A stretch of DNA of 46,451 bases from an uncultured Bacillus sp. (GTDB taxonomy: Bacteria; Bacillota; Bacilli; Bacillales_B; DSM-18226), in contig NZ_CAMLDX010000014.1 of assembly GCF_946478885.1 (NCBI RefSeq), positions 1-46,451 of the forward strand. The letters are read 5' to 3'. The notes below the pieces were generated by a model. The model was not told where the DNA came from and searched no databases. It saw only the letters and a program-made list of their open reading frames with translations. This document shows positions 32,693 through 42,525 of the stretch, piece by piece; the stretch's first letter is position 1; every line of letters starts with the position of its first letter. The position numbers and the translations under genes were made by a program.

Positions 32693-32752
32693 AACAACGG
32701 TTGTTCGAATAATACGATTGTATCGTATATCATCTTTTATAACAGCCTTCAA
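32693..32752 (-). promoter_or_regulatory. Promoter with two palindromic operators
   Basis: On the minus strand TTGAAG (32747-32752), 17 bp, TATACG (32724-32729). A perfect 7-3-7 inverted repeat ATACGATTGTATCGTAT (32712-32728) covers the -10, and AACAACGGTTGTT (32693-32705), a perfect 6-1-6 repeat, lies just downstream. The symmetry suits a TetR- or MarR-type dimer; the regulator is not identified here. Confidence 0.55.
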
Positions 32753-32795
32753 ACAGTTATAAGGCATGAAGAATTCTCCCCATGCCCTTTATAAG

Positions 32796-33446
32796 CTATT
32801 TTGTTTGCAAATCCTGAATTACCTTAAAGGATGCTTCTGTTTTCTGTATGACCTCTTCTACAGTCACTCCCTCCTGGATTTCGGCCAACACCATACCTTC
32901 AGGGGTAAAATCAAACACAGCTAAATCAGTTATCAAGCGATGAATCACCTGTTTTCCTGTTAATGGAAGCGTACACTTCTTTTTAACCTTGGATTCCCCT
33001 TTCTTATTGACATGCTCCATGATGACGACAATACGTTTGGCTCCATTCACTAGGTCCATCGCGCCGCCCATTCCCTTGACCATTTTGCCGGGAATCATCC
33101 AATTTGCCAAATCTCCCTCCTCCGAAACCTCCATACCACCTAAAATGGCCAGATCAATATGACCGCCGCGAATCATGGCAAAAGATTCCGCACTATCGAA
33201 GAATGAAGCCCCTTCAATCGTTGTTACTGTTTCCTTTCCGGCATTGATCAGGTCGGGATCTTCGGTTCCTTCTTCCGGATATGGCCCAATCCCTAATAAA
33301 CCATTTTCTGATTGCAACAATACATTGAAATCAGCCGGGATTTCATTGGCAATTAACGTTGGGATTCCAATCCCTAAATTGACATACATTCCATCCTGTA
33401 TCTCCTTGACTGCACGTTTGACAATTTTTGATCGAGCATGACTCAT
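32796..33446 (-). CDS. scoB: 3-oxoacid CoA-transferase subunit B
   Basis: Beta subunit of succinyl-CoA:acetoacetate CoA-transferase, 216 aa. The catalytic Glu47 lies in [15 protein letters not shown], with [14 protein letters not shown] near 93 and [15 protein letters not shown] near 125. With ScoA it activates acetoacetate to acetoacetyl-CoA, closing the leucine pathway after HMG-CoA lyase. It is the last gene of the liu operon, 29 nt after scoA. Confidence 0.95.
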   Translation of the reverse strand: MSHARSKIVKRAVKEIQDGMYVNLGIGIPTLIANEIPADFNVLLQSENGLLGIGPYPEEGTEDPDLINAGKETVTTIEGASFFDSAESFAMIRGGHIDLAILGGMEVSEEGDLANWMIPGKMVKGMGGAMDLVNGAKRIVVIMEHVNKKGESKVKKKCTLPLTGKQVIHRLITDLAVFDFTPEGMVLAEIQEGVTVEEVIQKTEASFKVIQDLQTK

Positions 33447-33475
33447 TTTCTGTCCCCTCCCTTCTTTTCCTTTGA

Positions 33476-34177
33476 CTAAGCTTGCAATACCGTCCGTTTT
33501 TCTATTCGTTTCTCATATTTTTTACCTACAAGCAGCCTTTGCACATAAATACTCGGTGTATGAATTTCATCCGGATTTAATCCGCCATTCTCTGTTATTT
33601 CCTCTACCTCTGCAATCGTCACTCTGCCGGCCATCGCAGCTAACGGATTGAAATTACGCGCCGTCCTGCGATACACGAGATTCCCCAGCGAATCCGCCTT
33701 CCAAGCTTTGACCAAAGCAAAATCCCCTGTAATTCCTTTTTCTAAAATGTAGGTCTTTCCATTAAACTCCTTATGCTCTTTCCCTTCAGCAATAGACGTT
33801 CCCACACCTGTCGCTGTGAAGAAGCCCGGGATTCCCGCACCTCCTGCACGAATCCGTTCCGCAAGTGTCCCCTGGGGTACAAGCTCCACCTCGAGTTCAC
33901 CGCTTAAATATTGTTGTTCAAAGATTTTGTTTTCTCCAACATAAGACGAAATCATTTTCTTAATCTGCTTATTGGCCAATAAAATCCCAAGGCCCCAATC
34001 ATCGACACCACAGTTATTGCTGACGATGGTCAAATCCTTCGTCCCCTTCTCCCTTAATGCCATAATGGCTTTTTCCGGAATTCCACAGAGACCAAATCCC
34101 CCGACAATAATCGTTGCGCCATCATGGATATCTTGAATGGCTTCGATATAGGATTCGATTAATTTCCCCTTTTTCAT
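33476..34177 (-). CDS. scoA: 3-oxoacid CoA-transferase subunit A
   Basis: Alpha subunit, 233 aa: [16 protein letters not shown] near 25, [15 protein letters not shown] near 54, [15 protein letters not shown] near 115, [19 protein letters not shown] near 146. The frame opens 18 nt earlier, but GAGGAGATG fixes the ATG at 34177. Works as a heterotetramer with ScoB on acetoacetate released by the HMG-CoA lyase of the same operon. Confidence 0.95.
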   Translation of the reverse strand: MKKGKLIESYIEAIQDIHDGATIIVGGFGLCGIPEKAIMALREKGTKDLTIVSNNCGVDDWGLGILLANKQIKKMISSYVGENKIFEQQYLSGELEVELVPQGTLAERIRAGGAGIPGFFTATGVGTSIAEGKEHKEFNGKTYILEKGITGDFALVKAWKADSLGNLVYRRTARNFNPLAAMAGRVTIAEVEEITENGGLNPDEIHTPSIYVQRLLVGKKYEKRIEKRTVLQA

Positions 34178-34206
34178 ATAATCATCTCCTCTCATTACAA
34201 ACCGTC

Positions 34207-35751
34207 TTATACCGGATAAACCGGATGTTTTCTCTCTGTGAACGGAAGCTTTTTCGATGAATACGCTTCGAACCGGTTCATTAATTCTGCACGGAGCGAA
34301 TTTGCCGGAATAATGCCGTCAATGATCATTTCAGAGGCAAGACGGTAAATATCGATATCCTGACGATACTCCTCGCGTTTCTGGGCAACAAAATTAGCCT
34401 TTTCCTCCTCAGAAAGTTGGGCAATTTTGTTGGAATAAACCGCATTTACAGCAGCCTCAGGACCCATGACCGCGATTTGCGCTGTCGGAAGGGCAAGGCA
34501 GCAATCCGGTTCAAATGCTGGTCCAGCCATCGCATATAGCCCAGCCCCATAAGCCTTACGCACAATTACGGAAATTTTCGGCACCGTGGCTTCGGAGATG
34601 GCAGAGACCATCTTCGCCCCATGGCGGATAATCCCGGCCCGTTCCACCTTCGTGCCAATCATAAAGCCCGGCACATCTACTAAAAACAGCAATGGAATAT
34701 TGAATGCATCACAAAGATTCACAAACTTAGCCGCTTTATCTGCTGTATCATGGAATAATACGCCTCCCTTTACTCGCGGTTGATTGGCAATAATCCCGAC
34801 GGCCCTACCATTGATCCTGGCCAAACCGGTAATAAGTTCCGCTGCAAACAGTTTTTTAATTTCAAAGAAGGAATCTTCATCAATGATTCTTACTATAAAA
34901 TCGTGCATGTTAAACGGTGCATTTTGATTAACAGGCACGATTTCCTCCAGTGTTTTTTCGAAGCTTTTTGCCGCTTGCGGCTCTTGAAGAGGCGGCTTTG
35001 CGGTATAGTTAGCCGGAAAATATGATAGGTATTTCCGAGCAAGGGCAATGGCCTCTTCTTCATTTTTAGCGAGCACATCTCCGCAGCCGGAGACAGAGCA
35101 ATGCATCCGGGCACCGCCCATTTCCTCCAGTGATACTTTTTCACCGATGACCATTTCCGCCATGCGCGGTGAACCAAGATACATGGAGGCATTGCCATCC
35201 ACCATGATAACAATGTCGCAAAATGCAGGAATATAGGCTCCACCTGCTGCAGATGGACCAAACAGCAGACAAATCTGCGGAACCTTTCCGGAGAGCTTTA
35301 CCTGGTTATAGAAAATCCGTCCCGCTCCCCTGCGTCCCGGAAACATTTCGATTTGATCCGTAATCCGGGCTCCTGCAGAGTCTACGAGATAGAGGATCGG
35401 AACATTTAATTTTTCTGCCGTTTCCTGAATGCGCAGGATTTTTTCAACTGTCCTGGAACCCCATGAACCGGCTTTAACAGTCGAATCATTAGCCATCACA
35501 CACACGGTCTGGCCGTTGATTTTTCCAATCGCCGTCACAACGCCGTCAGCTGGCAGATCCTCAGCCATACAATTAGCAAATAAGGCATCCTCCAGTTCAA
35601 ATCCCGGGTCAAATAATAAATTCAGCCTCTCACGGACAAATAGCTTCCCTTTTTCCGCATTGCTTTTATGATATTTCACGTCACCTCCTTGTTGGATTTT
35701 CTCCACACGCTCCTGCAGTGATTTTTCCAAAGAATTAAATTGTACCGACAC
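34207..35751 (-). CDS. yngE: Methylcrotonoyl-CoA carboxylase carboxyltransferase subunit
   Basis: A 514-residue carboxyltransferase (two crotonase-type halves) that moves CO2 from biotin to 3-methylcrotonyl-CoA. Marks: [10 protein letters not shown] near 140, [16 protein letters not shown] near 175, [14 protein letters not shown] near 220, and [15 protein letters not shown] near 360. The family also includes propionyl-CoA carboxylases; the operon context selects methylcrotonyl-CoA. A GTG at 35751 with GGGGGAA 8 nt upstream is chosen over the longer frame start. Acts with YngH and YngHB. Confidence 0.92.
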   Translation of the reverse strand: MSVQFNSLEKSLQERVEKIQQGGDVKYHKSNAEKGKLFVRERLNLLFDPGFELEDALFANCMAEDLPADGVVTAIGKINGQTVCVMANDSTVKAGSWGSRTVEKILRIQETAEKLNVPILYLVDSAGARITDQIEMFPGRRGAGRIFYNQVKLSGKVPQICLLFGPSAAGGAYIPAFCDIVIMVDGNASMYLGSPRMAEMVIGEKVSLEEMGGARMHCSVSGCGDVLAKNEEEAIALARKYLSYFPANYTAKPPLQEPQAAKSFEKTLEEIVPVNQNAPFNMHDFIVRIIDEDSFFEIKKLFAAELITGLARINGRAVGIIANQPRVKGGVLFHDTADKAAKFVNLCDAFNIPLLFLVDVPGFMIGTKVERAGIIRHGAKMVSAISEATVPKISVIVRKAYGAGLYAMAGPAFEPDCCLALPTAQIAVMGPEAAVNAVYSNKIAQLSEEEKANFVAQKREEYRQDIDIYRLASEMIIDGIIPANSLRAELMNRFEAYSSKKLPFTERKHPVYPV

Positions 35752-35819
35752 CGCTGATTCCCCCTTTACTGTACTTTTATTTTTCAAAAAAACGTTACAT
35801 CCTATCTATTAAAAACTCA

Positions 35820-37781
35820 TCATTTATTCTTTGAGGCAACAATGGCTTTAATTTTCTCCACTACAGAGGGATCCTCCAAACCAGTGATATCACCAGCCAC
35901 CGTGCCCTGAATGACGATTTCTTTTAACAAGCGGCGCATGATTTTTCCGCTCACTGTTTTTGGCAAAGCATTCGTAAAAATAATGTGCTGCGGTTTGGCG
36001 ATCTGTCCAATATTGTTGACAATGCTTTGACTGATTTGATTTTTTAATTCAGCGCTGCCTTCATAGTTGTCTATTAACTTTGCAAAGACAATCGGTACCT
36101 CTCCTTTAATTGGATCCGGGATACCAAATACAGCTGTTTCTGCTACTCCTTCACACTCAAGTACAGCACTTTCCATCTCCATTGTGCTTAATCGGTGCCC
36201 GGCTACGTTGAAGGCATCATCCGAACGACCGACAACCCAAAAATATCCATCCTCATCCTTAAATGCCAGGTCACTTGGATAATAGCACCCTTCCACCTGG
36301 CTAAAATAAGCCTGATAATAGCGCTCCGGCTCGTTCCAAAGTGTTCGGCACAACATCGGAAACGGCTTTTTGATAACCAGATTGCCCAGCACCCTCGGCG
36401 GCAAGGAATCTCCATTTTCATCCACGATATCCAATTCTGCGCCTAGAAATTCAACCCCTACCGAACCCGGCTTCATCGGTGTCAGCCAAGCGGCACTGGC
36501 TAATGGGCAACCTGCCGTTTCCGTTTGCCCCCATGTATTATTCACATAAATATTTTTCTTGCCTAATTTTTCATAGGTCCAATGCCATGTCTCCGGATCA
36601 AATGGCTCTCCGACAAGAGAAATAACGTCCAAACAATCTAAATTGAAAGATTCCATTGCATTCTCACCGAGGCTTTTGAGCATCCGTAATGCTGTCGGAG
36701 CCGTAAATAATTTATTAATCCGATATTTATCAATGATCTGGTAAAAGCGGTGCTTTTCGGGATAATCCGGTGCTCCTTCATATACGACCGTGGTTACACC
36801 ATTAGCGAGTGCTCCCACTACTCCCCAAATATGCATGGTTAGCCAACCCACGTCTGCTGTGCACCAGAAAACATCATCCGGACGGTGGTCCATATGATAT
36901 TTAGCATAAATATAGTTTTGTACGACAAAGGCCATCCCAGAATGGACAACCCCTTTTGGTTTTCCTGTCGTTCCACTTGTATAGAACACAATTCCTGGTT
37001 CATTTGCTTCAATCCGTGCTGGTTCGCAGTCTATGCTTACAGTATTTCGAATTTCATGCCACCAATGATCTCTACCTGGTTTCATCTGCAATTGCATTCC
37101 GAGACGGTTGACCACGATCACTCCTTTTACATAATTCATACCTCGGATTCCTTCATCCACTTTTTCCTTTAATGGAATGACCTTTCCGCGGCGAAGACTG
37201 GCATCTGCCGTCACGATCACCTTTGGTTCGAAATGAACGATCCGGTCTCTTAATGACTTTTCAGAGAAGCCCGAAAAGATGGTATTATATACGGCTCCGA
37301 TACGGAAGCAGGCTAGTATGGCAATAAAGGCTTCTGCTAAATTTGGAAGGAAAATCGCCACAGCATCCCCTTTTTTGACGCCAAATGATTTTAATACATT
37401 GGCAAACCGATTTACTTCTGCCAATAGCATAGAATAGGTATACATTTGTGTATCTCCGTTTTCACCTTCCCAAATCAAGGCTGTACGATTGGCGGCGCCA
37501 TTTTCAATGTGTCTGTCGAGCAAATTGAAACACGGATTGCTAATTCCCCCCTTAAAAAAACTAAATCCCGGCAATTGCCCTGTGGCTGTTTCTTTCCACG
37601 GCTCATACCACATAAGATCATTGGCTGTTCGCTCCCAGAAGCCTGCAGGATTTTCTTTTGATTGTAAAAGCATTTCTTCAAAGGCAGCACTACTTCCCAA
37701 TGATGTCCGTCTCTGCTTTTCTACACTTGGGTAGAAGAGCTTACTGTTTGTCACATCTTGACCATAACCGATAACATCCAT
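35820..37781 (-). CDS. Acetyl-CoA-synthetase-like acyl-CoA ligase with altered acyl pocket
   Basis: A 653-residue AMP-forming ligase close in length and motifs to acetyl-CoA synthetase: ATP loop YTSGTTGKPKG (267-277), FWCTADVGW (305-313), LVGEPFDPE, TWGQTETAG (416-424), GRSDDAFNVAGHR and the acetylatable Lys613 in TVSGKIMRR. Acs enzymes read WWQTETGG at the third site; the second Trp, which limits them to acetate, is Gly418 here, so a larger acid such as isovalerate, 2-methylbutyrate or acetoacetate is likely. B. subtilis has a different ligase (YngI) in this operon. RBS AGGAGG. Confidence 0.85.
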   Translation of the reverse strand: MDVIGYGQDVTNSKLFYPSVEKQRRTSLGSSAAFEEMLLQSKENPAGFWERTANDLMWYEPWKETATGQLPGFSFFKGGISNPCFNLLDRHIENGAANRTALIWEGENGDTQMYTYSMLLAEVNRFANVLKSFGVKKGDAVAIFLPNLAEAFIAILACFRIGAVYNTIFSGFSEKSLRDRIVHFEPKVIVTADASLRRGKVIPLKEKVDEGIRGMNYVKGVIVVNRLGMQLQMKPGRDHWWHEIRNTVSIDCEPARIEANEPGIVFYTSGTTGKPKGVVHSGMAFVVQNYIYAKYHMDHRPDDVFWCTADVGWLTMHIWGVVGALANGVTTVVYEGAPDYPEKHRFYQIIDKYRINKLFTAPTALRMLKSLGENAMESFNLDCLDVISLVGEPFDPETWHWTYEKLGKKNIYVNNTWGQTETAGCPLASAAWLTPMKPGSVGVEFLGAELDIVDENGDSLPPRVLGNLVIKKPFPMLCRTLWNEPERYYQAYFSQVEGCYYPSDLAFKDEDGYFWVVGRSDDAFNVAGHRLSTMEMESAVLECEGVAETAVFGIPDPIKGEVPIVFAKLIDNYEGSAELKNQISQSIVNNIGQIAKPQHIIFTNALPKTVSGKIMRRLLKEIVIQGTVAGDITGLEDPSVVEKIKAIVASKNK

Positions 37782-37837
37782 TCCTTCAGCCTCCTAATCT
37801 TCTATTTCATTATTCTTCTCTTAATCAAGCAATCTAC

Positions 37838-38620
37838 CTATTCACCTTTGTAAACAGGAGTCCGCTTCTCCTTAAAAGCACGAAGACCTTCTAGGCGATC
37901 CTGTGTGGGAATCGTGACATCATAGGCATTTTGTTCCATCAATAACCCTGTATGAAGCTCCACATCATAGCCCTTATCAATAGCAAATTTTGCCTGAGCC
38001 AATGCAATCGGTGCATTACGGACAATCTGTCTTGCTAGCTCAAAAGTTTTATCTAATAATGCCTCAGGGCCTGTGATATATTCCACTAATCCGATTTCCT
38101 TTGCTTCCCATGAATCAATTTTTCTCGCTGTAAAGATCATTTCCTTTGCTCTCCCTTTTCCAATGAGACGCGGCATCCTCTGTGTTCCTCCAGCACCTGG
38201 AATAATCCCTAATGAAGTCTCCGTGAGACCAAACACTGCCTCTTCCACGGCAATGCGAATATCACAGGCAAGAGCCAATTCTAGTCCGCCTCCTAATGCC
38301 GATCCGTTAACCGCAGCGATCACCGGTAGCGGCAGGTCTTCTATTTGATTGATCGTATGACGTATCAATGAGACAGTTCTTTTTACAGTTAGAGCGTCCA
38401 TACCTGCCCTTTCTTTTAAATCAGCACCGGCACAAAAAACCCTATTTCCCGCACCTGTGATGACAACACAGCGAACATCCGGATCAAATTTGCAGCTCTC
38501 CAAAATGGAACTCAATTCTTCCAGCATAGCAGTGGACAAGGCATTTGCCGCATTTGGGCGGTTTAATGTAATCAAAATAATCCCATTTTCCCGCTTATTA
38601 ACGAGCACTGTTTTTTCCAT
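37838..38620 (-). CDS. yngF: Methylglutaconyl-CoA hydratase (enoyl-CoA hydratase family)
   Basis: A 260-residue crotonase, same length as YngF. Oxyanion-hole segments are CAGADLKER (near 63) and NGSALGGGLELALACD (near 105); the acid/base region is ETSLGIIPGAGGTQRMPRLIG (near 133). In this operon it hydrates 3-methylglutaconyl-CoA to HMG-CoA. It begins 1 nt after the stop of the lyase gene, so translation is probably coupled. Confidence 0.9.
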   Translation of the reverse strand: MEKTVLVNKRENGIILITLNRPNAANALSTAMLEELSSILESCKFDPDVRCVVITGAGNRVFCAGADLKERAGMDALTVKRTVSLIRHTINQIEDLPLPVIAAVNGSALGGGLELALACDIRIAVEEAVFGLTETSLGIIPGAGGTQRMPRLIGKGRAKEMIFTARKIDSWEAKEIGLVEYITGPEALLDKTFELARQIVRNAPIALAQAKFAIDKGYDVELHTGLLMEQNAYDVTIPTQDRLEGLRAFKEKRTPVYKGE

Positions 38621-38621
38621 C

Positions 38622-39551
38622 CTATTCCCCCCTTTCCTTTGCTAAAGAGGTAGTCTTGCTAACCCATACTTGCAAATTGCGGCTTGGCAGTATCCTGCCG
38701 ATTCTTTCCTGAATATAAAGAGCAGCCGCCAGTTGCTTATCTGCATGAACTCCTGTTTCAATTCCCATATTGTGTAACATATAGAGCAAATCTTCAGTCG
38801 CTACATTCCCTGATGCTCCCGGAGCATACGGACAACCGCCCAATCCTCCAGCAGATGAATCAAATATGGTAATGCCCATGTCCAGTCCAGCAAGAACGTT
38901 GGCTAATGCCATACCCCTGGTATCATGAAAATGCAGAGCGAACTTTTCTACCGGATACCGTTTTAATAGATTTTCCAGGACATGCTGCACCTGCTTTGGG
39001 CTAGCAGCACCGATTGTATCTCCAAGCGACAGTTCGCTAATTCCCATATCTAAAAGCTGATCTGCCACCTGTATGACATTATTAATGGAAACCTGACCTT
39101 CATAGGGACAGCCAAATACAGTTGAAATATAGCCGCGAACCATTTTTCCAGCCATTCGTGCTTCCTGTACAACCTCCCGTATAATGGGAAAGGTGTCCCC
39201 AATTGATTTATTAATATTTTTCCGGTTATGAGTTTCACTGGATGACATAAAGACAGAAACCTCATCTACATTTGCTTCTAATGCCCGGTCCAATCCGCGT
39301 AGATTTGGAACTAAGGCAGAATATACAACACCCGGAACCCGCTCAATTTCTTTCGCCACCTCGAGTGAATCCGCAAGTGCCGGAATCCACTTTGGATTGA
39401 CAAATGAGGTGATTTCGATAAAATTGAGCCCGGAATGGGACATCTGGTTAATCCACCTAATTTTTTCCTCAGTTGATAGAAAGGCCTTCTCATTTTGCAG
39501 CCCATCTCTCGGCCCAACTTCCTTAACCTGAACACTTTCCGGCCAATTCAT
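38622..39551 (-). CDS. yngG: Hydroxymethylglutaryl-CoA lyase
   Basis: A 309-residue TIM-barrel lyase that splits HMG-CoA into acetoacetate and acetyl-CoA. Marks: VKEVGPRDGLQNE near 10 (metal Asp and catalytic Arg), LHFHDTRGMALANVLAGLD near 205 (metal His pair), and the signature GGLGGCPYAPGASGNVATED near 236 with the catalytic Cys. Placed between the biotin carrier and the hydratase, as in the yng operon. Confidence 0.94.
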   Translation of the reverse strand: MNWPESVQVKEVGPRDGLQNEKAFLSTEEKIRWINQMSHSGLNFIEITSFVNPKWIPALADSLEVAKEIERVPGVVYSALVPNLRGLDRALEANVDEVSVFMSSSETHNRKNINKSIGDTFPIIREVVQEARMAGKMVRGYISTVFGCPYEGQVSINNVIQVADQLLDMGISELSLGDTIGAASPKQVQHVLENLLKRYPVEKFALHFHDTRGMALANVLAGLDMGITIFDSSAGGLGGCPYAPGASGNVATEDLLYMLHNMGIETGVHADKQLAAALYIQERIGRILPSRNLQVWVSKTTSLAKERGE

Positions 39552-39571
39552 TCTCTCAATCCTCCCAAGCC

Positions 39572-39784
39572 TTATTGAAATTCTATTAAAATATCTTCTT
39601 CATTGACGAAATCTCCTTCACTTACCTTCACTTCCTTAACTGTGCCGCCGAAATCCGCCGCAATAGGAATCTCCATTTTCATTGATTCTAAGATCACTAC
39701 TTCCTGTCCATCCTCTACTATATCTCCTGGCTTCACCAAAATCTTCCATACATTTCCTGCCATGACTGCTGTTACGCTGCTCAT
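39572..39784 (-). CDS. yngHB: Biotin carboxyl carrier protein
   Basis: A 70-residue biotinyl domain standing alone. Biotin attaches to Lys36 in VILESMKMEIPI; MAGNVWKILVKPGDIV precedes it. It carries CO2 between biotin carboxylase YngH and transferase YngE. RBS GGAGGAG; it lies 14 nt after yngH. The single small carrier matches B. subtilis YngHB. Confidence 0.94.
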   Translation of the reverse strand: MSSVTAVMAGNVWKILVKPGDIVEDGQEVVILESMKMEIPIAADFGGTVKEVKVSEGDFVNEEDILIEFQ

Positions 39785-39798
39785 TGAAACTCCTCCTT

Positions 39799-41160
39799 TT
39801 ATTTCGTTACTTTTTTGAGTGGATCGCTCAAATATTTTTCAACAAAGTTTGTTGTCGTATCACCGGTACGGAATGCCTCATGCTCCGCTACTTTTTGCAG
39901 CATCGGAATATTCGTTTTAATTCCTTCCACTTCATAACGGGCTAACGCATCCTGTAACTGAATGATCGCTTCATCACGGGTTGAGCCTTTAACCACCAAT
40001 TTAGCAATCATCGGATCATAGAAGGGGGTCACAACTGTTCCGCTACATACACCTGACTCATGGCGGATTCCCTCCCCCGTAGGCATTGTCAGTTTGGTTA
40101 TTGTTCCTGGTGAAGGAAAAAATGTTCTCGGGTCTTCCGCATAAATTCGTACTTCAATTGCATGGCCTTTACATTTGATTTCATGTTGCTCTACATGTAA
40201 TGATTCTCCTGCCGCGATTCTCAGTTGCTCTGCTACTAAGTCCAATCCTGTGATTTCCTCTGTTACCGGGTGCTCCACCTGCAAGCGGGTGTTCACCTCT
40301 AAAAAGTAGAAGTTCCTATCCTCATCTACCAAAAATTCAATGGTACCGGCATTACAATAACCTATTGATTTAGCGGCTTTTACCGCTGCTTCCCCCATTT
40401 TTCTCCTAGTTTCTTCATCCAGAAACGAAGAAGGGGCCTCTTCCACAACCTTTTGATGACGCCGCTGGATAGAGCATTCCCTCTCCCACAGGTAAACGGT
40501 ACGTCCATTAGCGTCCGCAAGTATTTGTATTTCTATATGACGCGGATTTTCAACAAATTTTTCGAGGAACATTTCCCCATTACCAAAGAAATTCACAGCC
40601 CGTTTTTGATTATTTTCAAATGCCTTGCGCATTTCTGTTTCGTCACGAACAATCTGCATCCCGATTCCCCCGCCTCCGGCAGAAGCCTTCAGCATGATGG
40701 GATATCCGATTTTCTCTGCAAATGCCGCTGCTTCATCTACATCGGCTAAGGGGCGGGTAATGCCTGGGACAACAGGTACTCCTGCCTGTTCCATTAATTT
40801 CCTTGCCTCTATCTTACTTCCCATCTTGGCTATGACTTCAGGAGAAGGGCCAATAAAGGTTATTCCTTCCTCTTGACAGCGTCGGGCAAATTCTGCATGT
40901 TCAGATAGCAGACCATAACCGGGATGAATCGCTTCTGCTCCCGATTCTTTTGCAGCGGCAATAATGTTACTGATATTGAGGTAGCTTTCTGATACTTTCG
41001 AGCCGCCTACATAGTACGCCTCATCCGCTTCCCTTACATGAAGAGCCTCCTTGTCAGCGTCTGAATAGATTGCAGCTGTATAGACACCTAATTCTTTACA
41101 AGTGCGCATGACCCGAACCGCAATCTCACCCCGGTTCGCGATCAGGATCTTTTTAAACAT
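39799..41160 (-). CDS. yngH: Biotin carboxylase subunit of methylcrotonoyl-CoA carboxylase
   Basis: A 453-residue ATP-grasp biotin carboxylase: LIANRGEIAVRVMRTCKELG at the start, IHPGYGLLSEHAEFA near 78, MLKASAGGGGIGMQ (ATP glycine loop, near 157), ECSIQRRHQKVVEEAPS near 228, and EVNTRLQVEHPVTE near 286. Without a fused carrier it depends on YngHB. The same family includes AccC; gene order assigns it to leucine breakdown. Confidence 0.93.
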   Translation of the reverse strand: MFKKILIANRGEIAVRVMRTCKELGVYTAAIYSDADKEALHVREADEAYYVGGSKVSESYLNISNIIAAAKESGAEAIHPGYGLLSEHAEFARRCQEEGITFIGPSPEVIAKMGSKIEARKLMEQAGVPVVPGITRPLADVDEAAAFAEKIGYPIMLKASAGGGGIGMQIVRDETEMRKAFENNQKRAVNFFGNGEMFLEKFVENPRHIEIQILADANGRTVYLWERECSIQRRHQKVVEEAPSSFLDEETRRKMGEAAVKAAKSIGYCNAGTIEFLVDEDRNFYFLEVNTRLQVEHPVTEEITGLDLVAEQLRIAAGESLHVEQHEIKCKGHAIEVRIYAEDPRTFFPSPGTITKLTMPTGEGIRHESGVCSGTVVTPFYDPMIAKLVVKGSTRDEAIIQLQDALARYEVEGIKTNIPMLQKVAEHEAFRTGDTTTNFVEKYLSDPLKKVTK

Positions 41161-41213
41161 TACATCCCCTCCAATTTCATGAATATTCTGTCTATTATTT
41201 CTCTAATTCGTTT

Positions 41214-42353
41214 CTAACAGCCAATTTCCCTTGCAATGACCATTCTCTGTACCTCTGATGTACCTTCGCCGATCTCTAATAGTTTTGCATCGCGGAAGAA
41301 TCGTTCCACCTGGTATTCCTTCATATATCCATAACCACCATGAATTTGCACAGCTTGATCGCAGACCTTCATGCAGATTTCAGAAGCAAACAACTTCGCC
41401 ATCGCTGCTTCTTTTTTGAATCGCTGTCCTTTATCCTTTAACCATGCCGCTTTGTAAACCATATTTCGTGCTAATTCAATGTACATGGCCATATCAGCCA
41501 GTTTAAATTGAATGGCCTGAAAATTAGTTAAGCTCTGCCCGAATTGTTTTCTTTCTCCTGCATATTGCAGTGCTTTTTCATATGCTCCTTGGGCAATCCC
41601 TACGGCCATGGCACCGATACCGATTCTTCCACCGTCCAATGTGGTCAGAAATTGCTTATATCCTTTTCCTTCTTCTCCCAATAAGTTCTCTTTGGGTACG
41701 CTTACATTTTCAAGAATTAATTCTGTCGTGTTAGAAGCATGAAGACCCATCTTTTCATAATTACTTAACACAGAAAATCCAAGAGCATTTGTTGGAACAA
41801 TAAAGGCACTGATCCCATTCGTACCCTTTGAACGATCCGTTACAGCGGTAATAACCACATTTTTCGCATAGCTTGCATTAGTAATAAAACATTTCGTACC
41901 GCTTATAAACCACTTATCTCCATCCGCAACAGCCGTCGTCTGTGTCCCGCCGGCATCTGATCCTGCGTTAGGCTCTGTTAAACCAAAAGCCCCTAAATAT
42001 TCACCTGTACAAAGCGGTGTTAAATATTTTTCCTTTTGTTCAGGGGTGCCAAATAATTGAATGGGTGCTCCTCCTAAGGAAATATGTGCTGAATACGTAA
42101 TTCCGGTAGAGGCACAAACACGACTTAATTCTTCTACTGTTATAGCAAAACTAACGGTATCAGATCCGCCTCCGCCGTATTCCTCTGGAAACGGGAGTCC
42201 CATAATTCCCAGTTTGGCCAGCTTATCAAAAATCTCCTTTGGAAATTGACCATTTCGATCTCTTTCATCTACATCAGGAGCTACCTCCGCTTCAGCAAAT
42301 TCATGGATCATTTTCCGTATCATGGTTTGTTCTTCTGTTAGATCAAAATTCAT
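41214..42353 (-). CDS. yngJ: Acyl-CoA dehydrogenase (isovaleryl-CoA by context)
   Basis: A 379-residue acyl-CoA dehydrogenase, first gene of the operon. Motifs: GAFGLTEPNAGSDAGG near 125, FITNASYAKN near 158, QIHGGYGYMKEYQVERFFRDAK near 335, and EIGEGTSEVQRMVIARE at the end. The Glu of EGTSE is the short/medium-chain type catalytic base; classical isovaleryl-CoA dehydrogenases have a small residue there and use a Glu on another helix. Substrate choice therefore rests on the operon. It has a GAGGGGAAT ribosome site and a sigma-E type promoter 80 bp upstream. Confidence 0.9.
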   Translation of the reverse strand: MNFDLTEEQTMIRKMIHEFAEAEVAPDVDERDRNGQFPKEIFDKLAKLGIMGLPFPEEYGGGGSDTVSFAITVEELSRVCASTGITYSAHISLGGAPIQLFGTPEQKEKYLTPLCTGEYLGAFGLTEPNAGSDAGGTQTTAVADGDKWFISGTKCFITNASYAKNVVITAVTDRSKGTNGISAFIVPTNALGFSVLSNYEKMGLHASNTTELILENVSVPKENLLGEEGKGYKQFLTTLDGGRIGIGAMAVGIAQGAYEKALQYAGERKQFGQSLTNFQAIQFKLADMAMYIELARNMVYKAAWLKDKGQRFKKEAAMAKLFASEICMKVCDQAVQIHGGYGYMKEYQVERFFRDAKLLEIGEGTSEVQRMVIAREIGC

Positions 42354-42432
42354 TTCATATCATTCCCCTCTACATGTACTGACTTAAATATAATTCTGAA
42401 TCTTAAGAAAATTATAACAACAATAGTGGAAA

Positions 42433-42461
42433 ATACTATGTATAAATTCATGAAAATATTC
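42433..42461 (-). promoter_or_regulatory. Sigma-E (mother-cell) promoter of the liu/yng operon
   Basis: On the minus strand GAATATT (42455-42461), 14-bp spacer, CATAGTAT (42433-42440). The -35 matches the sigma-E consensus KMATATT fully and the -10 matches CATACANT at six of eight positions. The B. subtilis yng operon is, as I recall, sigma-E controlled. Confidence 0.75.
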
Positions 42462-42496
42462 ATTTCATATTTGTAGGTTTCACACAAAAAGATTAG

Positions 42497-42525
42497 TTGA
42501 ATGTATTTCTGAATTTTCGTACAAT
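42497..42525 (+). promoter_or_regulatory. Sigma-A promoter of the PucR-type regulator
   Basis: TTGAAT (42497-42502), 17 bp, TACAAT (42520-42525), divergent from the sigma-E promoter and about 135 bp before the regulator's ATG. Confidence 0.7.
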
